A stretch of DNA of 37,028 bases, from the NCBI GenBank assembly GCA_938083005.1, contig CALKCU010000044.1, positions 1-37,028 of the forward strand. Direction: 5' to 3'. Each line of letters begins with the position of its first letter. Position 1 is the stretch's first letter. Made by a program: the position numbers and the translations under genes. Positions 30,655 to 37,028 of this stretch are shown here, one piece after another. The notes beneath the pieces were generated by a model that was given only the letters and a program-made list of their open reading frames with translations, was not told where the DNA came from and did no database searches. Origin of the DNA: an uncultured Sulfolobales archaeon. Its GTDB lineage: Archaea > Thermoproteota > Thermoprotei_A > Sulfolobales > NBVN01.

Positions 30655-32373
30655 TTGCCCACCAGGGGAGCTGTCACCGGTGCCGACCTCGTCAAGTCTC
30701 TGATAGCCGGCGGCATCGTCGGGGCTCTGACCAGCTTCAGCAACAGCTACGGTTACGCGGTCAGCGGGTACACGACCTCGGAGCTGTCCCCGATAGTAGC
30801 CGGGGTCCTGACGTACCTCGTGCTGAGGTTTGCTCTGAGGGTCTACAGCGTGTTCGCCCACGTCGCCGCGGTAGCGTTCGCGGTTGGGATCGACATCACC
30901 ACCACTCTGACCTCCGGCATGCTGATCACGTACACCATGTTCGCCGAGAGGTGCGACCCGAGGGCGGTGAACATGGCCCCGTGGGTCTACGGGGGGCTGA
31001 GTGCGGAGTCTGCGATGTTCTACCTGTTTGCGTCCTCGGTCTCGGCGGGCGGAGTCCTGATAGCGCTGTCGCTGAGCGATCACTTCATAGAGAGGGGGAG
31101 GCTTCCGTTCCCGGTGGGCGGCGGCTCCTGGAGAGTGATGAACGTGGTGAGGACCCTGAGGGCGAGTAGGATTGCCGCGGCGGTGATCGTAGGCTACCTC
31201 CTGGAGCTACTGGCTCTCTATGGAAACCTCTCGGTGGATCTGTCCCAGGTTTTCTACCTCCTCGCGCCCGGAGTGGTGCTCTCGCTCGTCTTCGACCCCC
31301 TCGTGCTTCTACTAGCCCTGCTCCTCCCCATAGGCTCTTCGGCGGGCGTCGGTCTGGGGAGCCTGGTCACGTTCACGGTGCTCGTACCGGTCCTGACCCT
31401 CCTGCGAGTCTTAACCCCCCTCCCCACTATGAGCGCGCACGACATAGCGGCCTCGGCTTCTCCGAGCATAGCTTCGATACTAATAGGCTATCTCGCGTTG
31501 ATGGTGTCTTACTACATCGCTAGGTACGGGAGGACCCTGCTCCGCTCTCTAGCGCTTGTCAGAGAAGTGAGGGAGTACAGGAGGACGTTCCTGGCCGGCA
31601 TGCTCGTGATATCCCTCCCGACCATCCCCGCTCTCATGATATCCAGGGACGCCGCTAGGCTAGCAGTGATAGTCCCCGCCCTGATGGTCTTATACGTGAT
31701 CATAGTGCTCCTAACCTGCCAGGTCGTGGGCGAGGTCGGGATAGCCTCGCAGGCCACTCTACCGATCGCCACGGGGCTGATGTTCGCTACGGGAGTGAGG
31801 GAGTCCATGCCCTACGTCCTGCTCGACCCCTACACTGGAACCCCCATGCCTCCGGTAGTCGCCGCCTCCGCGATGAACGTTATCAAGCTCGCCAAGTACT
31901 CCGGAGCGAGACCCGGACTCTTGGGAGCCCTGCTGATGCTCGGGATAGTCCTGGGGGCTCCCCTCACTCTCGCGTACGGAAGCCTCCTCCTAGCAGTCTA
32001 CGGGACCTCCTCCCCAAAGTTTCCCCTGGTGAGGTGGCTCCCTATCGTAACGTGGATGAACGCCGTATACACGGGCAACGTGCTGGCCCTGCCTGTACAA
32101 CCTCTCGCGCTTGGCGCGTTGCTAGCCGTGACGGTCCTGCTGGTCACCAGGGCGCTCGGCATCCGGGGGCTATCCCCCTTCGCCGTGCTAGTGGGGATCA
32201 CGGTGACCTCGGACATAGGTGTGCTCTTCATACTGGCGGCGCTTATCAAGTACCTCGCGCTCCGCATAGGACCTGACGTCTACGAGACCCTGGTGGCGTA
32301 CTCGTCGCTGGGGCTATTAGGGAGCACTCTAGCTATAATGACGTATACGTTCCGCGAACTGCTGATCGGGTGA
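30655..32373 (+). CDS. Polytopic membrane transporter, OPT-like
   Basis: 572 residues with about 13-15 predicted membrane helices and almost no soluble domain. Features reminiscent of the oligopeptide transporter (OPT) family are VVGEVGIASQATLPIATGLMFATG (the conserved VGE.T.aSQ segment), the early SLIAGGIVGALTSFSNSYGY, and a late PYTGTPMPPVVAASAMNVIKLAKYSGARPG loop, followed by helices in pairs. OPT members import peptides or metal chelates. Resemblance is limited to patterns, so the substrate and even the family are tentative. Start TTG 30655. The next gene begins nine bases after its stop, so the two form an operon. Confidence 0.6.
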   Translation: MPTRGAVTGADLVKSLIAGGIVGALTSFSNSYGYAVSGYTTSELSPIVAGVLTYLVLRFALRVYSVFAHVAAVAFAVGIDITTTLTSGMLITYTMFAERCDPRAVNMAPWVYGGLSAESAMFYLFASSVSAGGVLIALSLSDHFIERGRLPFPVGGGSWRVMNVVRTLRASRIAAAVIVGYLLELLALYGNLSVDLSQVFYLLAPGVVLSLVFDPLVLLLALLLPIGSSAGVGLGSLVTFTVLVPVLTLLRVLTPLPTMSAHDIAASASPSIASILIGYLALMVSYYIARYGRTLLRSLALVREVREYRRTFLAGMLVISLPTIPALMISRDAARLAVIVPALMVLYVIIVLLTCQVVGEVGIASQATLPIATGLMFATGVRESMPYVLLDPYTGTPMPPVVAASAMNVIKLAKYSGARPGLLGALLMLGIVLGAPLTLAYGSLLLAVYGTSSPKFPLVRWLPIVTWMNAVYTGNVLALPVQPLALGALLAVTVLLVTRALGIRGLSPFAVLVGITVTSDIGVLFILAALIKYLALRIGPDVYETLVAYSSLGLLGSTLAIMTYTFRELLIG

Positions 32374-32382
32374 GCGTAGACC

Positions 32383-33945
32383 GTGGAGCTCCTCTTCCTG
32401 GTATTCCTCGCTACGTACGCCGGGGTCCTCGCCTACGCTGTTGCGAGCCTTGTTAAGGCCGAGAAGACCGGTCTCGAGCAGCCGTCCGCGTTCGTGAAGT
32501 ACTCCAGGCACAGCGCTGCTAAGTTGCGCGTCTTCGGCAGGGTGCTGAGGATGACTCTCGCGAACACCACGACCGTGCTGATAGTCTTGTGCTTGATGGT
32601 GTCGTCACTCATAGCTGCTGCGGCTTACAGTGAGAGGAGGGCCGAGTTCGTCCAGAGCATCGACGAGCCTGTGCGAGAACCCCTGGTCCTGGTGAAGATG
32701 TCTGCGGCGATGAGAATGCGCGACGTCCTGTCCACACTCGGCCCCTTGATAGAGAGGTCAGAGTCGGCCACCTATCTCTACCGCGTGACGCTGGAAAGAG
32801 GAACGAGCGTCGAGGGTCTGCCGGGGATCAAGTGGGTGTTCATCGGTGTAGAAGGGGGGCTGCTCTCGGAGCTCGGCATCTCCAAGGGGGAGCTCCTGAC
32901 CGGGTGCGAGACTCTCCAGCCGCAGGTCCAGCTCCCGCTCGGACCGAGGGTCAGGTGCGCTCAAGGCCGCCTGCGGGAGCTCAGAGCAGCTCCTCTCGAG
33001 ACTCTTCTCCCGGTTTTGGGTTACATCGGAACGGAGCCTATAACCCCCTCGCTCGACTTGGTCGTAGTATCCGACATAGACACGATCGTCAAGATCTTGG
33101 GCCTCGAGGAGCCTCTGGTCACCGACGTGCTGCTGGTCGGAGTAGAGCTAGAGCGCGATACGGTTGAGAAGCTCCCCGAGCTCCTGAACGCAGACGCTCT
33201 CCACTACTATCGGGGCACCGCGGTCCTGATCGTGGGCTCGGCCCGGATCATCACGAGAGAGGCCGCAACGTCCATGCTGCTTGTGACGTTCTCCTGTGCC
33301 ACCATTGCGGCAGCGGCCTACAGATCCCTCTTGCCCGAGTTCAGAGCAGTACACGAGAGGCTGCACTACGTCGGGTTACCGCTCTGGGGCACCACCATCA
33401 CTCTGCTGACACACGTAGCGGTGTCCGTCTCCCTGGGGACCACCGCGTCCCTCGTCCTGGCCTCGCACTTCCTCTCAGTACGGCAGGCCCTAGCCTCCGC
33501 TTCGGTCAGCCTCCTCTCTGGCTTCCTGGCGGCGCTGACTCTCACCCGAGGGCTGGGCGCTGAGACGACCAGGTACGGGTCCTACACGCCCGTCTTTGAG
33601 AGGCACGAGCTGGTGATCCCGGCGGGAGCCGTTGGAGACCTGAACGAGCTGGTGAAGATTGTGAGAGAAGCCATCGCTTCGAACGAGTTTTTCGAGCTCG
33701 AGGAGTTTGAGTATAAGCGCTGGGAGAACGAGGTGGTAGTATACTGCCGCGCTAGCTTCAGGGAGATGTGGGGCGTGTTCTTGAGCGGGCTTATCAGTAT
33801 AACGTGTTCGAAGGACATCGTACGTCTCTTCATCGAGACGAGCGTGTCCAGCGTCGAGGAGCTATCTGAGAGAGTGAACGAATCCGTGAGGTCCCTGTTC
33901 GTTTCAAGGCTCTTCGGGAGGCTAAGGGTCCTGGTGCGCGAGTAG
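32383..33945 (+). CDS. Membrane protein with large extracytoplasmic domain, paired with the OPT-like gene
   Basis: 520 residues. Predicted order: a helix at the N-terminus (LLFLVFLATYAGVLAYAVA), a second after about residue 60 (TTTVLIVLCLMVSSLIAAAAY), an approximately 230-residue non-membrane region (residues about 85-300, with Cys-containing GELLTGCETLQPQVQLPLGPRVRC), then three helices around 302-395, and a soluble C-terminal domain of about 120 residues (GDLNELVKIVREAIASNEFFELEEFEYKRW). The layout of two helices, large outer domain and three helices recalls MacB/FtsX-type permeases, but no ATPase lies nearby and the C-terminal domain is unfamiliar. It starts nine bases after the OPT-like gene, so the two proteins probably work together. 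Confidence 0.6.
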   Translation: MELLFLVFLATYAGVLAYAVASLVKAEKTGLEQPSAFVKYSRHSAAKLRVFGRVLRMTLANTTTVLIVLCLMVSSLIAAAAYSERRAEFVQSIDEPVREPLVLVKMSAAMRMRDVLSTLGPLIERSESATYLYRVTLERGTSVEGLPGIKWVFIGVEGGLLSELGISKGELLTGCETLQPQVQLPLGPRVRCAQGRLRELRAAPLETLLPVLGYIGTEPITPSLDLVVVSDIDTIVKILGLEEPLVTDVLLVGVELERDTVEKLPELLNADALHYYRGTAVLIVGSARIITREAATSMLLVTFSCATIAAAAYRSLLPEFRAVHERLHYVGLPLWGTTITLLTHVAVSVSLGTTASLVLASHFLSVRQALASASVSLLSGFLAALTLTRGLGAETTRYGSYTPVFERHELVIPAGAVGDLNELVKIVREAIASNEFFELEEFEYKRWENEVVVYCRASFREMWGVFLSGLISITCSKDIVRLFIETSVSSVEELSERVNESVRSLFVSRLFGRLRVLVRE

Positions 33946-34116
33946 AGACTCTCGGAGGCCGGGTGTTCTATACGGGAGGGTGGGGATAGGTCTTCAGCCG
34001 AGACGCCGAACCCCCGTGGATCGCGGACGCTTGATAGCCGAGGGGTGTGCGGAGGCCGGCGCGGCCGCGCGCTTGGGGGGTCTCCCGGAAAGGGATTGCG
34101 GTAGGTCCCCGAGGTG

Positions 34117-34126
34117 CTAATTAAGG
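34117..34126 (+). promoter_or_regulatory. TATA box of the CitG-like gene
   Basis: CTAATTAAGG, about 35 bases before the TTG at 34158. Confidence 0.4.
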
Positions 34127-34157
34127 TAGCCGGTGTTAGAGCTATCGGCAGGACGGG

Positions 34158-34997
34158 TTGGCGGTAGAACCGGCGGTGGAGTACGTAGCTAAGCTAGTGG
34201 AGGCCCTCCACCTAGCCGTCTTCTCTTACATAAAGCCAGCAGCCCCGCATAGGTTCTCTACGAGGTTCAGGGACCTGGAGTCTATGGTCTTCACCGTGAC
34301 CTCGTCGCTCGACGTCTACGGTCAGGCCTTCGCCGCGGGGCTAAGCGTCGGTAGCGGCAAGGAGACCCTCTACACCGTGGGAGTGGGCAACCTCCTCTAC
34401 ACCTCCCTAGCGAAATCCTACAGGAGGCTGGGAGCGAGAGCCCACCAAACCCTCAACCTGGTCCTGATCCCATCGACCTTAGCCATCGCCTGCTCCCTGC
34501 GTCAGCGCCCCTTCGCAAGCAGCTTCAGGAGGATACTCTCCGCCGTACTCGGCATAGACAACCCAAGGGACGTAGCGGGGCTGGTCGAGGGCGTGAGGCA
34601 GTTCCACGGGATCGGCTCTCAGGTTCTCGCAGAGCTGGGGCTGACGTCCAGCAGGCTGGCGACCGAGAGGCCAAGCCTGGGGGACGTGTTCTCCGCTCTG
34701 GGGACTAGAGCAAGGGACTTGCGCTACACTCTCGAGAGGCTGGACTACGTGGTCGAGGTGGGAGCGGAGGCTGGGCGGGAGCTCGCGAGAGGCTCCGACC
34801 CCAACGACGTGGCTGTCAGAGCGTTCCTCAAGCTTGCGCAGCCGGAGTGCGAGAGGCTGGGTCGCGCGACCGAAGTTGACCAGAAAGTCCTCTACGAGCT
34901 CGATAGGGAACTCTCGAGAGAGGGGATCGACCTCTCCTACCTCCTCGCGCCCTTGACCCTAGCTCTCAAGCTCTCCTATTACCTAGGCGGGAGGTAG
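34158..34997 (+). CDS. CitG-like triphosphoribosyl-dephospho-CoA synthase family protein
   Basis: This 279-residue, all-helical protein aligns by pattern with the CitG family: EALHLAVFSYIKPAAPHR (family KPGNV.R), later GVGNLLYTSLAKSY and QTLNLVLIPSTLAIA (family TN.NLG..LL.PLA). CitG makes the citrate lyase cofactor precursor in bacteria; archaeal homologues occur without citrate lyase, so their role is open. Here the KPGNV motif reads KPAAP, and the N of the TNxNLG motif is kept (LN). The change may mean altered substrate use or loss of activity. A TATA-like CTAATTAAGG at 34117-34126 precedes the TTG start. It is convergent with the PINA gene (12 bases between). Confidence 0.55.
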   Translation: MAVEPAVEYVAKLVEALHLAVFSYIKPAAPHRFSTRFRDLESMVFTVTSSLDVYGQAFAAGLSVGSGKETLYTVGVGNLLYTSLAKSYRRLGARAHQTLNLVLIPSTLAIACSLRQRPFASSFRRILSAVLGIDNPRDVAGLVEGVRQFHGIGSQVLAELGLTSSRLATERPSLGDVFSALGTRARDLRYTLERLDYVVEVGAEAGRELARGSDPNDVAVRAFLKLAQPECERLGRATEVDQKVLYELDRELSREGIDLSYLLAPLTLALKLSYYLGGR

Positions 34998-35009
34998 AGT
35001 TCCGCTCTC

Positions 35010-36566
35010 TCACTCAACCTCGATGACTAGGTTCACTCCCAAGTTCTCCCTGAGCCTCCTGAGCTTCCGCTTTAGCTTGCTGAGACTCTTGGCCTCCTCT
35101 TCGGGGATCCTCACGATCACGTTCTCGCCGTCATACACTATCCTTGCCGAGGGGACGAGAGACTTTATGAGGGGCTCGACGTTCCTCTTTATGCTACTGC
35201 TATAGACCTTCTTGACCGGGATCACGGTGGTCTGCTCGCCGAACGTGTATATCTCGTACTCCAGCTCCCCGGTCAGAGCGTCCCTGACCTCGACGACAGG
35301 CCTCGCCAGGTCAGACTCCCTAAGCCCCGTCGGCAGCCTCACCGTGATGTCGAGCTCGTAGACCTTCCTGACCTCACCGGAGTCTATGAAGATTACCGTG
35401 TCCACCACGGAGGGCAGCATGCCGACGTCCACCCTCCCGATGAACCTCTGGATAGCATCTATAGGGGAGGACGCATGGACCACTCCGACCATCCCGATCC
35501 CGGCTAGCCTAAGGTCTACGTAGAGCTTGAAGTCCTCGTCGTTCCTCATCTCGTCGAATATCGTGTAGTCAGGTCTACTCAGAAGGAGGATGTCGTGGAG
35601 CTCCTCGGAGGTTGCGTACACCTTCGAGTACTGGGTAACCTGGGGCGGTAGCCTCATGTCCCTGGGCGACTCCACCGTCTTCACTATCCTGCCCCTCCTC
35701 GCGTAGTACTCCGCGAGGGCCTGGGCGAACGTCGTCTTGCCCATGCCGGGGGCGCCGGCTATCACTATCCCCTCGGCCCTCTCCTCGAGCCTCCTCAGAA
35801 GCCTCTCGGGGAGGTCGTAGTCCTCCAGCTTGGGCCTGGCGAGAGGCCTCACCGCCGTTATCTCCCAACCGCTACTCATGGGGGGTCTCGAGATTATGAT
35901 CCTGTAGTCGCCGAGCTGGATAATGGTGGACCCCGTCCTCTCTATCTCGATAACCGCGTCCGGCAGGGTCTTAGCAGCCTCGACGATCTCCTCGGAGAGA
36001 GACTCGAGCTCCTCCCGTGTCATGGGGACGTCCGAGACGTGCTCGAGAACCCACTTACCCGGGCGCCCCCTCTTGACCTGGGGCGGGGCCCCCTCCTTGA
36101 GGTGGACGCTCATGACGTCGCCGGCGAAGTACCTCTCGAGCTCCTTGAGCTGGACCTTCTCAGGCTCCCTGTAGAGGACCTTGACGCCCAGTATCTCAGC
36201 GGCGAGCTTCTGGGTCCTCGAGGAGGTCGCGAGGACGAAGCCGTTCTCGTGCGCGTACTCCCTTATCGCAACGTCTATATCGTCTACCCTCCTCCCCAGC
36301 GTAGTAACCCTGAGCTTCACGCCATACCTCTCGGCGAGGCTCCTGACGAGCCTGAGCTCCTCGAGGGCCACTACGCCCAGGCTCTTGCCCTCCCTGCTTA
36401 GGCTGTCGAAGAACATGACTAGCTCCTTGGGGATAGCGATGACCCCTCTGAGCCCCTCGCCGACTATGAGCCTCCTGAGAACTCCGTTGTATATCACGGT
36501 GCTATCCGGGACTAGCACGACCTCCCCGACCGTTCTCACCTCGTCCTCGTAGTACTCCCCGCTCAT
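35010..36566 (-). CDS. PINA: PIN-domain/AAA-like ATPase with C-terminal KH domain
   Basis: This 518-residue archaeal protein has three domains. Residues 1-140 form a PIN domain (VLVPDSTVIYNG with D21, EELRLVRSLAERYG, VDDIDVAIREYA with D95/D96 and D98). Residues about 220-430 form a VirB11/PilT-type ATPase with Walker A GAPGMGKT (271-278), Walker B TIFDEM (D338/E339) and a conserved GIGMVGVVHASSPIDAIQRFIGR. The last 80 residues are a KH-like domain (RNVEPLIKSLVPSARIVYDGENVIVRI). The Sulfolobus PINA protein with this layout forms a hexamer and migrates Holliday junctions. All core motifs are kept. A TATA box (GCTTATAACC, 36603-36612) precedes the ATG. Confidence 0.92.
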   Translation of the reverse strand: MSGEYYEDEVRTVGEVVLVPDSTVIYNGVLRRLIVGEGLRGVIAIPKELVMFFDSLSREGKSLGVVALEELRLVRSLAERYGVKLRVTTLGRRVDDIDVAIREYAHENGFVLATSSRTQKLAAEILGVKVLYREPEKVQLKELERYFAGDVMSVHLKEGAPPQVKRGRPGKWVLEHVSDVPMTREELESLSEEIVEAAKTLPDAVIEIERTGSTIIQLGDYRIIISRPPMSSGWEITAVRPLARPKLEDYDLPERLLRRLEERAEGIVIAGAPGMGKTTFAQALAEYYARRGRIVKTVESPRDMRLPPQVTQYSKVYATSEELHDILLLSRPDYTIFDEMRNDEDFKLYVDLRLAGIGMVGVVHASSPIDAIQRFIGRVDVGMLPSVVDTVIFIDSGEVRKVYELDITVRLPTGLRESDLARPVVEVRDALTGELEYEIYTFGEQTTVIPVKKVYSSSIKRNVEPLIKSLVPSARIVYDGENVIVRIPEEEAKSLSKLKRKLRRLRENLGVNLVIEVE

Positions 36567-36602
36567 GAGTCTCGAGTGCCTGGCTACGACTAGCCTTTAG
36601 AG

Positions 36603-36612
36603 GTTATAAGCT
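36603..36612 (-). promoter_or_regulatory. TATA box of the PINA gene
   Basis: Read leftwards GCTTATAACC, about 40 bases before the ATG at 36566. Confidence 0.45.
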
Positions 36613-36671
36613 CGAGGCCTCCCGCGGGGCTTGCGCCGACGTACTCCCGCGCGAGCGCGAGGTCGGAGGAC

Positions 36672-36680
36672 GCTTTTAAG
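36672..36680 (+). promoter_or_regulatory. TATA box of tRNA-Leu
   Basis: GCTTTTAAG, about 27 bases before G1 of the tRNA at 36704. Confidence 0.55.
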
Positions 36681-36703
36681 TCACCATGCCGAATTTTCTT
36701 GGT

Positions 36704-36812
36704 GCGGGGGTGCCCGAGCTGGGCCAAAGGGGGCGGGCTTAAGGCGCTCCGGTAACCGGAGGAGACCCGCTGGCGTAGGCCTGCGTGGGTTCGAATCCCA
36801 CCCCCCGCACCA
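36704..36812 (+). tRNA. tRNA-Leu (anticodon UAA) with a 21-nt intron; CCA encoded
   Basis: A type II tRNA: acceptor GCGGGGG pairs with CCCCCGC, A73 at 36809 and CCA at 36810-36812. The T arm is GTGGG-TTCGAAT-CCCAC, with a long variable arm (GGCGTAGGCC) between. The anticodon stem GCGGG (36733-36737) pairs with CCCGC (36766-36770), but the interval is 28 nt. Splicing after position 37 leaves C-U-UAA-G-A, a normal Leu(UAA) loop. The intron is 36744-36764, which holds a perfect CTCCGG/CCGGAG helix, as expected for a bulge-helix-bulge splice site. A TATA box lies at 36672-36680. Confidence 0.92.
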
Positions 36813-36940
36813 CGCGATTGTTCGCGGAGCGGCCCCAGGGAAGCGGGCGACCTCTGCGAACGCGCACTCTCGATCACTGAAGAGTCCCACCGGGACCCGT
36901 TTGGAGTCCGCGCGATACCCGTCCAGCCGCGCGAGCAAAG

Positions 36941-36951
36941 CTTTAAAACCG
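36941..36951 (+). promoter_or_regulatory. TATA box of tRNA-Arg
   Basis: GCTTTAAAACC about 28 bases before G1 at 36975. Confidence 0.55.
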
Positions 36952-36974
36952 GGCAACGTGATATAGCATTCGGC

Positions 36975-37028
<54 letters not shown>

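Overview
The window looks like a chromosomal segment of a GC-rich, hyperthermophilic member of the Thermoproteota (Crenarchaeota sensu lato). The clues are archaeal or crenarchaeal markers: RadA, the TOPRIM-type archaeal DnaG, ribosomal protein S3Ae with KEOPS Pcc1 just upstream, Lhr and Hrq1-like helicases, the archaeal D-aminoacyl-tRNA deacylase DtdA, a type IV prepilin peptidase, the PIN-ATPase PINA, family 4 uracil-DNA glycosylase and ThyX. Other clues are A/T-rich TATA boxes about 25 bases before start codons (many genes look leaderless), frequent GTG/TTG starts, AGG/AGA arginine and ATA isoleucine codons, and introns at position 37/38 in every tRNA gene seen. The genus cannot be named from the sequence alone. 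No insertion sequence, prophage or CRISPR array was seen.

Layout. 1-3437: a YhfC-like intramembrane protease cut by the left edge, a small membrane protein transcribed divergently from it, and an Hrq1/MrfA-like helicase. 3438-4479: a gene-poor kilobase that ends in a textbook C/D box sRNA. 4480-6612: an Fe-S flavoprotein, a TtuA/NcsA-like protein that has lost its PP-loop, and a small protein with a retropepsin-like tail. 6888-11543: Pcc1, S3Ae, a small zinc-ribbon protein without an obvious start codon, Lhr helicase, and a convergent nicotinamidase-like hydrolase. 11712-16206: an SRPBCC-domain protein, a PfkB kinase, a winged-helix coiled-coil protein, a small helical protein, an RNase H-fold-like protein and a HIT protein. 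16289-19677: prepilin peptidase, RadA, ThyX and a DMT transporter. 19823-25708: a Cys-containing hypothetical protein, a 450-base gap, DnaG, an Ldh-type dehydrogenase, an eight-cysteine protein, and a DtdA / uracil-DNA glycosylase / coiled-coil cluster. 25766-30339: a rhomboid protease with an extra C-terminal domain, a winged-helix / HhH-GPD-like Fe-S pair, MobB fused to an Fe-S domain, and an HD phosphohydrolase downstream of tRNA-Pro. 30655-36566: an OPT-like transporter with a second membrane protein, a CitG-like protein and PINA. 36704-37028: tRNA-Leu and the start of tRNA-Arg.

Most genes fall into genome maintenance (RadA, Lhr, Hrq1-like, PINA, uracil-DNA glycosylase, the HhH-GPD-like protein, DnaG, ThyX) and RNA or translation quality control (Pcc1, S3Ae, DtdA, C/D sRNA, tRNAs). 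The most unusual items are the TtuA-like protein without a PP-loop (5385-6137), the HhH-GPD-like/winged-helix pair (27241-28488), the membrane pair at 30655-33945, the rhomboid fusion, the zinc-ribbon gene lacking a standard start, and the unexplained intergenic regions at 3438-4330 and 20279-20729.
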